DNA of 64,000 bases from Hydractinia symbiolongicarpus (Eukaryota; Cnidaria; Hydrozoa; Anthoathecata; Hydractiniidae). Shown in pieces: positions 1-10,086 of the stretch; the stretch's first letter is position 1, and each line of letters opens with the position of its first letter. Below the pieces are notes generated by a model, which was given only the letters and a program-made list of their open reading frames with translations, made no database searches and was not told the DNA's origin. A program made the position numbers and the translations under genes. The DNA is taken from contig NC_079886.1 in NCBI RefSeq assembly GCF_029227915.1, positions 18,080,501 to 18,144,500 of the forward strand. Direction: 5' to 3'.

Positions 1-181
1 CACATATAAAGTAAGTAGCCTCTCATTGTAGGTGGTGGTAAAACAAAAAAGTGCTTTGAAATCAATGTCTCAAAAAGTGTTGAGCAGACACTCACTCTTA
101 TTTCCACAATCACATCATATTATTTATTTATTTCGAATCCTTACTTGACTACTTTAGGACGTCATCACTGTGGAGAAAAGA

Positions 182-258
182 CTTTTCAGAGCATTTCACT
201 TTTCAGAGCATTTCCAAAAAGGCGAGGCCATCTTGTGGACTGAAAATGCTCTGAAAAG
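182..258. repeat. Stem-loop with doubled arm, near the Helentron 3' end
   Basis: A 15-base word (cttttcagagcattt) occurs twice in direct orientation at 182-196 and 199-213, and its exact reverse complement lies at 244-258, giving a 15-bp stem with a 30-base loop. It lies about 115 bp beyond the stop codon of the helicase/endonuclease ORF, where the 3' terminal hairpin of a Helitron-like element is expected. The assignment to the element is inferred. Confidence 0.5.
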
Positions 259-371
259 CCTCTTCTTTGCAGTGACGACCGCCCGTTATTTTAAGCCCTA
301 TATAATTGTCAGTGCAAAACCTAAACTCAAAACCACCATCCCACAACACCCTCCCCCAGAATCTTGTAAAT

Positions 372-2531
372 TTATTTATTTCTAAGACAAATTGTAATGG
401 CCTCATGGTCAGTAAAGAACAAACTTTTTACACTCACATAAACAAGAAACTGTTCTAATAACGATTTTTTTATGTATACATGATCTAGTATCGACCCCCC
501 TAAATGCGTTGGTTCTGAAACAACCTGTTCATAACCATTAAGCGTTTGTTCTAGCAGTGCATTTGGTTTTAGATTAAAATCACCAACAACAATATCAATG
601 TTCATAGACACAGAAAGGTAGCCTAGAGTTTCTAAAAATTGTCCAACTAGCATATCTTTTTTTTTGTACAATAACAATATTTTAATTTTCAATGGAAGAT
701 TATGGCTATTTAAAACTTCTAAAACAGAAAAACCATTAATTTTGAAATGATCTAGTAATTCAATTTTGTTTTTGTAATACATTGCTAAGCTAGAAAATCT
801 GTGTTCATTATCATTATTACACGTCAATTTAAAACCATCAATCATGATATCTGTTAAATTTTCAGTATTTGTCAGTTGCGTTTCAGTGCAGAGAATAATA
901 TCACTAGATGAAAGTGTTTTATCACAAGATAAATCTTTGCAATGCTTACGCAATGATCTTACATTACAAACAACTAAAGACAATATGCTATGCTCGGATT
1001 CCTTTGCCACCAAATCTGTTGTAAAACTTAAACTTTGATTTTCTCTTAAATACTGATATTCTTTTTTAGCTTTGTCGTCAACATTGATGGCACTGGACTT
1101 GAACACCCCTATTAAGTGGAGCCCTTGAAAAGACGTTACACGGCTGAGAGCTACATACATCTGTCCATTATTGAATGATCTCTGTTTCAGCAAATTAAAA
1201 CTAATGACAACCTCTTGTAAACTTAGGCCTTGAACTTTGTATACAGTACAAGCCCATGATAACATTAAAGGAAATTGGGTACGTTTAATGACCGGAGAGG
1301 AAAGTTTTTTATCGTTTGTTCTTATTTCGGTAGTCACTCGATCAATTGGTACGGCATTTAATTGTTGTGCAAGTCTGTCTGAACGTATTTTATTTGTTCC
1401 AACATTTAGATTGTCAAATTCAACATAAATGGTTTTAATTGAATCATTTTGCGCTACAACATGGACTATTGTACCAATTTGACCATTTATTAGCTTATCA
1501 GGAATGTCAATATTAGATGTCAACATTGCCTTAGCACCTATCTTTAAAGATAACTGGAAAGCTAATCCACCAGTTCTTGATTGGCTTAAGTTTTGAATTC
1601 TTTCATAAACATGAGAAGGGACTTCTTTCGGAACTTGATCAATGGCATCTATTGTTATCAAAGCGCTGTTTAAACTATTTAACAATCTTGCATTATGAAC
1701 TCTAGCTGGCTCATTTTCTGCATAAATATGCAATGCATTTATTGGGTAGTGTTTACTATTTTCAGCAATGAATCGTGAACGGATGAGATGTTCATCCTGT
1801 GAAGATAGAGTTCCTAGCCTAACATTATTTAGTAGGTCAATTAGAACAGTATCACCCCGTTGTCTCATAACTTCAGTCAATTCACACATCTGAAAGTTTC
1901 GCCATAGTGGATAAATGTTATACAATTCATCGCTGAATTCTGCATAAATTGGTTTTTGCATTACGGGGGGTAATTGATGCAAATCACCCACTAAAATTAT
2001 TGTTAAGCCAGCAAATGGTTTTGAAAAATCAGAAACACATCCAAATATTTCTATTAACCTTTGATGCACATACAACAGTAACTTATTGGATACCATAGAT
2101 ATTTCATCAATAATGATACCTTTAACATCTGATAGCTCTTGCCTTAATTTACATCTCTTTTTATCTGGAAGCTTGTGAAGGGTTAACCCACGAGACTCTA
2201 CAGAAATTCCTAAAGCTGAATGTATTGTGGTTCCATTGATATTCACCGCTGCAACACCTGTCGGTGCAAGCAAAAGCAAATTTGGTTTTTCAATGCATGA
2301 AGACATATAACATAAAGTTTTTGAAACTGATGCACTTATAGTCTTGATCAAATGGGATTTGCCTGTTCCTGCACCACCTGTAACAAATAAATGCAAAGGA
2401 GGATTTTCTGTAACTTCTTCAGCTGATAAATTTTTAACATCCCTTCGGGCCCATCTATTAATTACGTCAAAAAGAAAACGTTGTTTTTCGTTTAAACTAC
2501 GTATTAATTCATTAATACTATCATCTGACAT
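372..2531 (-). CDS. PIF1-like helicase fused to endonuclease (Helentron C-terminal part)
   Basis: 719 codons open. Residues 1-500 are an SF1B PIF1-family helicase: Walker A GGAGTGKS at 52-59, Walker B DEIS at 142-145, and the late motif CTVYKVQGLSL near 432. Residues about 510-719 form an endonuclease/exonuclease/phosphatase domain with CNVRSLR, a glutamate in CTETQ, GDFNLKP near 649 and TDHEA near 710, like the APE-type nuclease of CR1-like LINEs. In Helitrons the helicase unwinds the donor strand during rolling-circle transposition. The open frame continues from the Rep fragments upstream but in another frame, so this is the best-preserved piece of a broken polyprotein. No cellular function is inferred. 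Confidence 0.85.
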   Translation of the reverse strand: MSDDSINELIRSLNEKQRFLFDVINRWARRDVKNLSAEEVTENPPLHLFVTGGAGTGKSHLIKTISASVSKTLCYMSSCIEKPNLLLLAPTGVAAVNINGTTIHSALGISVESRGLTLHKLPDKKRCKLRQELSDVKGIIIDEISMVSNKLLLYVHQRLIEIFGCVSDFSKPFAGLTIILVGDLHQLPPVMQKPIYAEFSDELYNIYPLWRNFQMCELTEVMRQRGDTVLIDLLNNVRLGTLSSQDEHLIRSRFIAENSKHYPINALHIYAENEPARVHNARLLNSLNSALITIDAIDQVPKEVPSHVYERIQNLSQSRTGGLAFQLSLKIGAKAMLTSNIDIPDKLINGQIGTIVHVVAQNDSIKTIYVEFDNLNVGTNKIRSDRLAQQLNAVPIDRVTTEIRTNDKKLSSPVIKRTQFPLMLSWACTVYKVQGLSLQEVVISFNLLKQRSFNNGQMYVALSRVTSFQGLHLIGVFKSSAINVDDKAKKEYQYLRENQSLSFTTDLVAKESEHSILSLVVCNVRSLRKHCKDLSCDKTLSSSDIILCTETQLTNTENLTDIMIDGFKLTCNNDNEHRFSSLAMYYKNKIELLDHFKINGFSVLEVLNSHNLPLKIKILLLYKKKDMLVGQFLETLGYLSVSMNIDIVVGDFNLKPNALLEQTLNGYEQVVSEPTHLGGSILDHVYIKKSLLEQFLVYVSVKSLFFTDHEAITICLRNK

Positions 2532-2758
2532 TAAACTAATCTGTGTTGATGTGTGCCCTGCATTCGAAGAAGCTGCAGCATTTAAACCTTGAGCTTGTTC
2601 ACCTTGCTATTCATTATCCCTAACTACATTTTCCTCAACATTGTCATTCTCTTGTTGCGCAAATTGATCAGTTCGAGGTGAAAAATCAGCATTCATTAAA
2701 ACATTATTTACCATATCACCCCATGGTTCAAATCTAGCCTTGTTCTCATTAACAATGC

Positions 2759-3616
2759 TCAGAACCTCAGGATCATTAAGTTTAACAACGCTTTATTAAC
2801 TGGATTAGGAGTATGATAACGGACAACACGCTTTTTATTTCTCCGTTTCAATTTTTCTTTGGAAGACATCAGAGGAACAGACTTAGGTAAACGCAATAAG
2901 GGATTACAAATTTCATCATCATCTAAAAGAACCTCTGGTTGATAATCATTTACTATGTCAAGCTTTTTACTTGTGTCCAGCACATAATACGCAAGAAATT
3001 CAGCAAAACATAAATTGTCAATCATATAATATTGCCCACGCTTAAATGTAACCTTGGGTCGATCCATGTATCGATCTAAACTATTGCGCTTAAAAACATA
3101 TGTACTATCTGGAGGCAATTCTTCTAATTCTTCTTCAGATTTACAAACTCTGTATCTTTTATCGGGCAAATTTGTATTAGCAAACACAATTCCTGGGAAA
3201 CATTTACGTAACCATAACTCTGGCAATACCTGATAAACAGCTTCCTGTAATGAACATTGGCGGTGTGATAAAAATGCTAAGGCTAATTTTCTCATACGAT
3301 CTGGCAAGTTTAAATTTTCAGACTCTTCAGCTGCCTTTTTCATTGCAAGAGATGACTTATTTTCCGATTTAGAGAAATAAGAACACATATATGACACTGC
3401 TTTATAATAATTGAACACAGGCTGCAAGCCCAAATTGGCTTTCCAAGGTAAAAGTCCTGCTGCAAAGTAATTATTTACAAAACATGAATTTGGTGGTCGA
3501 TGATAGTATATTTCAAAGTCTTGATTTGGAGATATTGCTAAAACCCTATAATAGTCAACTTCTGATATGTGAAGTTTCAATAAAATCTCTGGTATGGACT
3601 TGCAGCTGTCGCTCAA
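2759..3616 (-). pseudogene. Helitron Rep, C-terminal part with Y2 motif
   Basis: 285 codons. The segment SYMCSYFSK at residues 75-83 matches the Helitron Y-x3-Y catalytic pair (Y76 and Y80), which nick DNA and hold the 5' end. It is preceded by a conserved stretch in Helitron Reps (FVNNYF, LGLQPVFNYYKA). The rest, with NLPDRMRKLALAFLSHRQ and SLQEAVYQVLPELWLR, is the usual region between Rep and helicase. The frame differs from both the Rep N-part (3678-4691) and the helicase, which indicates indels on each side. Confidence 0.75.
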
Positions 3617-3677
3617 GTAGTTAGGCTTACTAGGGTCTAAGTTTTCATCGATAAATAAATTGACTTTCTTTAATACT

Positions 3678-4691
3678 TTAGTTCTTTCTGAATAAACTCA
3701 ATTTTTCAGAATCAGACATATTCTCTGGTAATGGACTGGCTATAACTGTTCGATCAGTGAAGAAACGTCCATAATTAAAACGACATGGAATGTTCTTGTA
3801 TTTGCGACAAGAATTTGAATGAGAGTGGATTTGATATTGAGAGACAAGGTTGTGTAATTCAGGCTCAATTAATGGATCAGGGAGGTCTGCGCGTATTGTA
3901 TTATCAACAAAAGATGTGTAACTGTCTGTGGTTTCGTTTGTAAGAGTTGGTGAATCTAACAACCAAAGAAAAGCATGGATGTGGGGTGAACCTCTAAACT
4001 GAAATTCGACTTTAATAGCATAATTAGCTACTTGGCCAATAGGACTACTCTTATGAAGCAAAATTTCTCTAAAGAAATTCTCTACTCTGTATTGAAAGTG
4101 CCTTGCAGTTAAAACTGGGTTTTGATTAAGAATACTACAACGTCTAAAATAATCCAATTCGTTACTGCTAACATCAATGTTATTCAATTTTCCTATTATC
4201 ACTACCAGTTCATCCCATCTCAAATCTGCACATGACAGAGTAAGGAAGTATGATGGCAATCCTAACTGTTTAACCATTGCTAAAACATCGTAAAGAAAAT
4301 GTTTCCAATAAGCAGGTGTTCCTTTAATAGAGTTCATAAATTGGTAACCTTGACCTTCACAAATAAAAGAACGAACTGTTTCATGAAAATTAATTTGCAA
4401 CTGCCCAGCCGTTATTGTGCCCTTTACCTTTTTCGTTGCAATATTTATTTGATTAAACAAATTTGACTGTTGCATTACATAATGAGCAAAAAATATATAA
4501 TCAGCATTTGAAGAAAAGCGCTGGGAAAAATTTAACAAACGCTGGTTGAAATATTTTGTTGCTGTCAAGTACACTGGTCTAGCAACCTTATACCCAAATT
4601 TTCCAGTGGGAAATAAAAAGGGAAAGGCAAGCTCCTCACAGTATTGGTCAGAAAAAAAAAGATTGTGGTTGTTTATTCTCACCAGGAGCAA
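3678..4691 (-). pseudogene. Helitron_like_N domain, Rep HUH part
   Basis: 337 codons. The start (YCEELAFPFLFPTGKFG) and the core KVEFQFRGSPHIHAFLWLL near residue 230-242 are those of the Helitron N-terminal replication initiator domain. HIH is the HUH metal-binding motif that positions the scissile phosphate. The Y2 tyrosines follow in the next fragment. A frameshift against 2759-3616 separates the two catalytic motifs, so nicking activity from this copy is not expected. Confidence 0.8.
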
Positions 4692-4929
4692 TATCTAAAA
4701 CCTCATCATCTGGATTTTGGAAATTTGGTATAACACACATTTCATCGCTACTTGCACAATTCATACTTAGGGGGTTTTCAGCTTCTAAATTGTCATCATC
4801 AATGTCAACTGTTACTGAAAATTCATTTGTGTCAACCACAGCATCTGTATCACATAAACTTAAAAATTCCTGGGTTATATTATCCATTCTTATCAGCACA
4901 TCTGAGTAAAAGGAATTGAAATTTTTCAA
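4648..4929 (-). pseudogene. Acidic linker between DUF6570 and Rep
   Basis: 93 codons, rich in Asp/Glu (for example VDIDDDNLEAENP). It continues in the same frame as 4930-5331 across an in-frame TAA and overlaps the Rep N-part in another frame. Helitron polyproteins have a poorly conserved acidic linker at this place. Nothing enzymatic is visible. Confidence 0.5.
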
Positions 4930-5331
4930 TTATTGTAGGGCTTCGTTTAAAAGCTCAGGACGTACACTTTGAAACACAACATGGCCTCGATAAGCCAATT
5001 TTCTCTTCAGTTTAACAAACAATACACCACTACTATCTATACCCTGAGGAAGACAGTTATTAACGGCTTCTACTTGAATAGGAACATTGCAAATAGCACC
5101 TTTTATCTTTTGTTGTTGACCTTTAGGCATAACAGCTATTTTTTTAAATAATATTCTTTTTGAAATCAGAATTTGCTCAAGTCTGTTTAAACATTGAATT
5201 TCATTAGGAAGATCAACAATATTTAACTTATTCCAAACAGCCTGCGGGGGTATCTCAGCTTTTTTTAAATACTTATCGCAAGTTATGCAAATGTAAGCAT
5301 GAGAATCAAAGCATAGAACATCTGTAAACAC
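4930..5331 (-). pseudogene. DUF6570-like domain of Helitron polyprotein
   Basis: 133 codons. It begins with CITCDKYLKKAEIPPQAVWN and continues with LPNEIQCLNRLEQILISKRI and MPKGQQQKIKGAICNVP. This combination is typical of the conserved domain ahead of Rep in animal Helitrons. Its biochemical role is unknown. The ORF ends at an in-frame TAA (4930-4932) followed at once by the linker in the same frame, so the stop is a point lesion and not a natural end. Confidence 0.65.
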
Positions 5332-5465
5332 ATAGTATAAACTTACTTCATAATTGTTTTTGCTAAATAATTTTACAGTTTTCTTGTAAAGGCTCCTATT
5401 ACAAACTATGCAGACATAGTAGGGGCCATTCTGAATAGCTTTCTGGAAATTTAAAATGCAATCAT

Positions 5466-5720
5466 TTATTGTTTTAGCACTTTTTTGTTTGCGCTTAGCA
5501 TCAGCATTTTTATATGTATTTGCTTTCTCCTTATTGGAAACAGTTGCCTTTCATTTTCTAGATTGCTCCCTGTTGTGTTCTGTTGCTTGCTGTTTTTTAG
5601 CTTTTTGCTTATTCTCCTCAGTTGCATGCTGCTTTTTAGCTTTCTCCTTGTTGACATCAGTTGCATGTCTTATTTTACATTTTTCCTTGTTGGCTTCCGT
5701 TGCCATGCGTAAACGACTCT
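5466..5720 (-). repeat. Coding 39-bp tandem repeat, Lys-rich 13-residue units
   Basis: On the minus strand the DNA repeats with a period of about 39 bp, three to four degenerate units. Each encodes a unit like ATEENKQKAKKQQ or ATEHNREQSRKxK. The units sit directly in front of the DUF6570-like region, where many Helitron polyproteins carry charged repeats. Likely a helical, basic, DNA- or RNA-contacting segment (inference). The opposite strand gives a spurious hydrophobic ORF. Confidence 0.55.
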
Positions 5721-5868
5721 TTTCTTTATTGACTTTGTTAGAATATAGTCGAGAAAGACTTACTTCTTCATCCGAATCAATACTTATGTATTGTAATTCA
5801 TATGGCTCATCAACTGTCGTTAGATCAATGTAGGTTGTATGAAGGTATATTTCTAAATCTCTCTTTCT

Positions 5869-6369
5869 TTAGAATTTCATTAAAGAAGAAAAACCATCAG
5901 GTGTTGGCTGACCGCAGTTATTTCTGCTATGAGAATCAAACAAGTAGACACAGTTCTTTTTAGGGAGTATCGCAACACAAATAAATTTCACGAAAAAAAG
6001 TAACCCGTCTCCAATTGAGTTATTCAAATTTGACAAAAAGCGCGGAATAGAATAGCTACTTAAAAGACCATATTCTTTATCTAAATAAGTAATTGTAACA
6101 TTAGATCCAAATATAGGCACACTGTTTGGTAGATCAGGTACCGTAAGGTATGTGTTTTTATTGAGAGATTTCTTTAGTTTATTTGCTTCTGTAATGATAA
6201 AATCAATATCATTAACATTCCAATTACCTGGGGACTTTACTCTAGTTGAAAAAGAAACTGCATACAAGCTACAACATGCACACTGTTTTCCAGCACTTTC
6301 GCCGAACATAGAATGGGATTGATTAAACGATCCATGAGTAATTTTCAGGAGAGACATCTTACATTTCAA
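5869..6369 (-). CDS. C76/OTU-like cysteine protease domain of Helentron
   Basis: 166 codons. The motif HGSFNQSHSMFGESAGKQC places a cysteine after GKQ, and YLFDSHSRN near residue 145 supplies the histidine. This pair is the signature of the deubiquitinase fold shared by the C76 family (named for herpesvirus tegument proteins) and related OTU-like domains carried by Helentrons. A role in removing ubiquitin from host or element proteins is inferred from the family. The ORF opens the element's coding region and is in the same frame as 4930-5331, with stops between them. Confidence 0.6.
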   Translation of the reverse strand: MKCKMSLLKITHGSFNQSHSMFGESAGKQCACCSLYAVSFSTRVKSPGNWNVNDIDFIITEANKLKKSLNKNTYLTVPDLPNSVPIFGSNVTITYLDKEYGLLSSYSIPRFLSNLNNSIGDGLLFFVKFICVAILPKKNCVYLFDSHSRNNCGQPTPDGFSSLMKF

Positions 6370-6452
6370 TCCAATTCACACCACATGTACCTCTAGCACA
6401 GTAGCAGTTTTTTATATATAATATAACATATATATTAATTATAATAATTGTA

Positions 6453-6624
6453 CTTTTATGGTGCAACAAAGCTGCACTAGCTTTTATGGTGCGACAAAGT
6501 TGCATTAGCTTTTTATGGTGCGACAAAGCTGCACTAGCTTTTTATGGTACAACAAAGCTGCACTAGTTTTTATGGTGCAACAAAGCTGCACTAGCTTTTA
6601 TGGTGCCACAAAGCTGCACTAGCT
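6453..6624. repeat. Minisatellite, about six 29-bp units
   Basis: The unit (cttttatggtgcaacaaagctgcactag, one or two T more in some copies) is repeated about six times with few substitutions. It lies just upstream, on the element's strand, of the protease ORF and may belong to the 5' end of the Helentron. No coding potential is seen. Confidence 0.85.
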
Positions 6625-6639
6625 AAAGAAAAGAACAAC

Positions 6640-7820
6640 AAGCACTGAGTAAATTACTGCTGATTATTCGACGATATATTGTGAGGGAAAATTTTAAAAC
6701 TAAAAAATCTGTAATTTGACTTGGTCAATCTGACTTCGTCGTGTAGTTCTTTGAGAAATCATGGTCTATTCGATGAAAATAAATTCTGTAAAATAGACGC
6801 ATTCAAATATAGCTCAGCGTCTGTCCATGGTTTCCGCATAGCAAATTTCGTGAGTCACTTACACTGTGTTCTAAACTCCCAAAACTGCGAAGAGCGTAGT
6901 CGCACAGAAGCTTGGATTTGAAACACGGATCTCCACTTCGCTACAACCGTGAATTATATTTCTTTCATAGCTACATTTTTTATAAGTTTTATTTAAATCA
7001 CCCACTCACAATACTGGAGGTAAAATAGAAAATGGACTTAATAATAATTAATCTCATGCAACATTTTGTTCCCAAATGAACCTTACATATCATTTTAAAA
7101 AATGAGTAACCGTTTTAGATACTCTTCTTCATTTTTAATGCTGGAAGATCGAAAATGATGAAGCTTTAATCCACTGTCAGAAGATATAACGTCCTCATTT
7201 TGCAGAAATATTCAGAAATAAATTGAAGATATGTCTGGTGATCTCTTGATTTTTGGTCATCCATGTAAATGGTATGAAAGTTCCTAAAGCAAATCATAAA
7301 TTAATAACATCTATTTGTCAAGGACTAAAAATGAATAGAAACTATTCATGAATTTTAGTGCCCAAAGAAATAACTTGTTAAAAAAAGCAAACAGAATTTA
7401 AATTTAAATTATGATACACTTTTTATGTAGGAAACAATTAAGACATGGTATGATCAAGCTTCTATATTTGATAATACAAATTTTAATCGACTTTCTTTTT
7501 TTTTGTAAGAACAATGAGGCTGAGAATTGCGAAAAAGTAAGAACAAAATAAGAAAAAATGGCAAGGCTGAAATTTTACTGATTTCTCTTTTTTCCTGAAA
7601 AACAACAAACATGAAAATATTTCGAGGCAGAATTTTTCACATAATCAATTGTTGCAATTTTGCAAAACTTTTACTTAGTTTTATGTGGCTAAAAAAGTAA
7701 TGCACTGAAAAATAAAAATATAAGAACAAAATAAGAACAATTTCAGGCTGAACAAGTAAAAAAAATTAAAAACATTTCAGGCTGAAGCCAAATTTTCTGG
7801 TTCCTATAACAAAAAAAGGT
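6640..7820. other. Non-coding, AT-rich stretch
   Basis: No convincing ORF. From about 7,490 on, the phrase taagaacaaaataagaac followed by tttcaggctgaa recurs several times in degenerate form. The same words reappear at 9,130-9,310 and 12,890-12,950, so the flanks of the following elements share a dispersed repeat. Confidence 0.5.
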
Positions 7821-7823
7821 ATA

Positions 7824-8393
7824 CTAACCCTTCAAAGTACTAAAGGTTAGTCTGTACAATTCTGCAAATTTCTTTTCCTGCTTTTGACATTCATCCTTAT
7901 AGTCAATGACCTTTGACATTGCTTGTATCCTTATAATTATGTTACTTGTAATGTTGTCTGCATGATAGTTTGAGGTTAATTTTGTTGCAGTCTTCACAGG
8001 GTTAAAGGTTAACATTGCCCAATTTGTCACAGTTAGCTAGCTTTCACGGGGATCTGCTGAATTTTTTGCTTCTTTATTATTAAAAGATGCACCAATAATT
8101 TTTAATAATTCTTTCTTCTTTGAAACATGTTGCAGAACCTCATTTTAAATATTTTAGATGTAATTAAATACATCATGTAGTGGCTCATTATTCAAATTCT
8201 CGTAGTTTTGTAAATTGAGTGATGACAATGAAGCATTATGATGTTCAAATATAAGAGCAGGTGGCCTTTGTATTCCAAGCATCTCTGTCTGCAGAATTGC
8301 CAAAAGATCTTTTGTTGGTGCATCACATGAAAATTGCAACCCTCTTTGGTGAAGTAATGTTATAAGTTGGTCTTTTTTCAAATTCTTGTGCAT
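7824..8393 (-). pseudogene. Fragments of an unrecognised gene with SAP-like segment
   Basis: Two open stretches on the minus strand. The upstream one (8393-8154, 79 codons) starts MHKNLKKDQLITLLHQRG, which resembles a SAP-like helix-turn-helix, and continues with RPPALIFEHH and NLNNEPLHDVFNYI. The second (8030-7824) has NYHADNITSNIIIRIQA. I recall segments of this style from repetitive, probably transposon-borne genes in cnidarian genomes but cannot name the family. Stops separate the parts, so this is probably a relic. Confidence 0.4.
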
Positions 8394-8721
8394 TTTTACT
8401 TTTCCATGATCTAGTGCTGCTTGTGCATAGGTGGTAATTTTTATAAATTTTGTCTTACAAACACAGATGAGGAAGCTTAAAGGAATGTACTAAACTGCTT
8501 GCACACTCTGCATGTACTCCACACGAATTACAGAGATTATCTTGTTTTTAGTGACAATGCTTAGATGGACATGATATTTGAGATTTATCCATTATTTTTA
8601 TAATATTGTCATAAAACCGTTAATGCAATATAAAAGTTTCATCATATTTTACCCACCTTTCCACCAGGGTTCTAGTTTTAAACTGCTCGTCTAAACCTTC
8701 AACGGTTGAGTTTGTAGTGTC

Positions 8722-9045
8722 CTACAATATAATTAAATATAGACATATCCCACGTAGAAAGATATAGGAACGAGATTGGGCGGTATAGTGTGCGAAAGGT
8801 GCATTTTGTGTTTTTATAAAATGGGCTATTTCTACAAATAACCCTGCTTCGTTCGCTTTATTCTTTAACTTTAGTTGTTTTATGGGAACAAAACCCAAAT
8901 GCTCCTTCAATGTGCTATTTTTTTGACAACCCAGACATTTTTCAAACTGGTGTGGAGCTTTTTTCTCCACAGACATGTGTTTCCAATTTTCCATAGAGAA
9001 ACATTCCACCAATTTTTGTTTTATACTGCTGTAGGTCTTCGCCAT
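8722..9045 (-). pseudogene. Hypothetical ORF fragment with CxxC
   Basis: 107 codons starting MAKTYSSIKQKLVECFS, with ENWKHMSVEKKAPHQFEKC and GCQ. It lies upstream of 7824-8393 on the same strand and could be an earlier exon of the same relic. No domain can be named. Confidence 0.3.
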
Positions 9046-9679
9046 TCCACGAAGGCTGTCAACTATCTTAGAAAAACACCTTGACCAAAATTATATATAT
9101 ATTTATATATGATAAGAACAAACTATATAAAAACATATGGCTTCGAGGGTCCAAAACTTAAGAACATTTAAGGCTTTGTCAATACCAAGACATACTGAAA
9201 CGCTTGTTTAAATTTCAAAAATAACGAAATGAGAGGAAAATTAAAAACATATTTAAGAACACTTTCAGGCTTTATAAATTAAAAAGGTTGAGGACATTTG
9301 AATTTTTCCTTTAAGTTTAGAAACGTGTATGGTATTTTTTATCGTCACGACTAATTTAAACCTACCTTATTCCCAGTCTCATTTATCTTAGGGTCGTTGT
9401 GTCCAAATAATTCCAGAAAAAAATAAAACTAATGGGAACGAGGTCGAAACTAGTACTATATATGTGTAAATATATAAAAACTTTACCTTTTATATGAATC
9501 ATACGTAATATATTCACCACGTAAGGTCCATTGGTCCTTTAAAATAATTCGGGACTGCGTAATCGTGTTAATTGTGTGCGCTGTCGCGTTTATTGGTTGC
9601 CTTGCTACTTTGTCTCGTGCGCTTAGGTGTATTTACGCGATCCATGGAAACCGTATAAAAATTCAAAAACAATTTTTGC
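9046..9679. other. Non-coding stretch with dispersed repeat words
   Basis: No ORF of note. At 9,130-9,310 the words 'aagaacatttaaggct' and 'aagaacactttcaggct' recur, matching the repeat seen near 7.5-7.8 kb. The 9,540-9,650 part is less AT-rich. No LTR could be delimited here although it lies just past the gypsy integrase end. Confidence 0.4.
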
Positions 9680-9985
9680 CTAAAAAACCCAGCGCGTTTG
9701 ACGTTTAAAAAGGCTAAAAATGTTCTTTTGTTTAATTAATATTTTTTCATACAAAGCCATACACTGATGGACTGATTGGGATTGGGACAGGACGGCAATG
9801 TTTGTCAGCGGTGTTTGTTTTGCTTTGTGAGTGTAAGTATGGTGGTGACATTTGACGGTGTCGTACTGTGGTGACGTTTTGTTGTTCATTTTCGGTATTC
9901 CTGTGTTGATTTTACGACCTAAAAATAATGTTGAAGGTTTTTCGTTAGTTGCTGGATGAACGCAGTTTCTGTAATTCAGGAGCAT
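9680..9985 (-). pseudogene. Integrase C-terminal region
   Basis: 101 codons. LLNYRNCVHPATNEKPSTLFLGRKI is the usual segment behind the catalytic Glu of gypsy integrases (the 'YR.T.H..T..SP..L..GR' pattern). It is followed by low-complexity His/Thr/Gln sequence. In the original element it continued from 10087-11319; a frame break near 10,080 divides them. Confidence 0.7.
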
Positions 9986-10086
9986 TGATCGTAGGGTATC
10001 TTTCCAGTCGGTACCAGCGTCGAATGAGTGATTAATTTACTCAAGTTTGGCATAAAACGCTCAGCTTGCCCGTTGCTTCTGGGCCA

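Larger units (their letters stand above)
180..6630 (-). mobile_element. Helentron-type Helitron, decayed
   Basis: A rolling-circle transposon read right to left. Domain order: C76/OTU-like cysteine protease (6369-5869), Lys-rich repeat (about 5720-5466), DUF6570-like domain (5331-4930), HUH/Y2 Rep (4691-2759), PIF1-like helicase with a C-terminal endonuclease (2531-372). An apurinic-like endonuclease behind the helicase is the hallmark of the Helentron branch. The ORF is in several pieces: an in-frame TAA at 4930 and frame changes near 4.69, 3.65 and 2.6 kb. It therefore cannot encode one functional protein. A hairpin at 182-258 and a minisatellite at 6453-6624 sit near the expected ends; exact termini are not resolved. 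Confidence 0.8.

Noticed and set aside
5456-5833. Hydrophobic plus-strand ORF that looks like a membrane protein
   Set aside because: Complement of the Lys-rich 39-bp repeat in the Helentron; leucines and phenylalanines are antisense of lysine codons.
5869-6369. Integrated herpesvirus-like sequence
   Set aside because: The protease-like domain sits in the frame and order of a Helentron polyprotein; no other viral gene is near.
6453-6624. CRISPR-like array
   Set aside because: The units are directly adjacent without unique spacers, and the genome is eukaryotic; it is a minisatellite.
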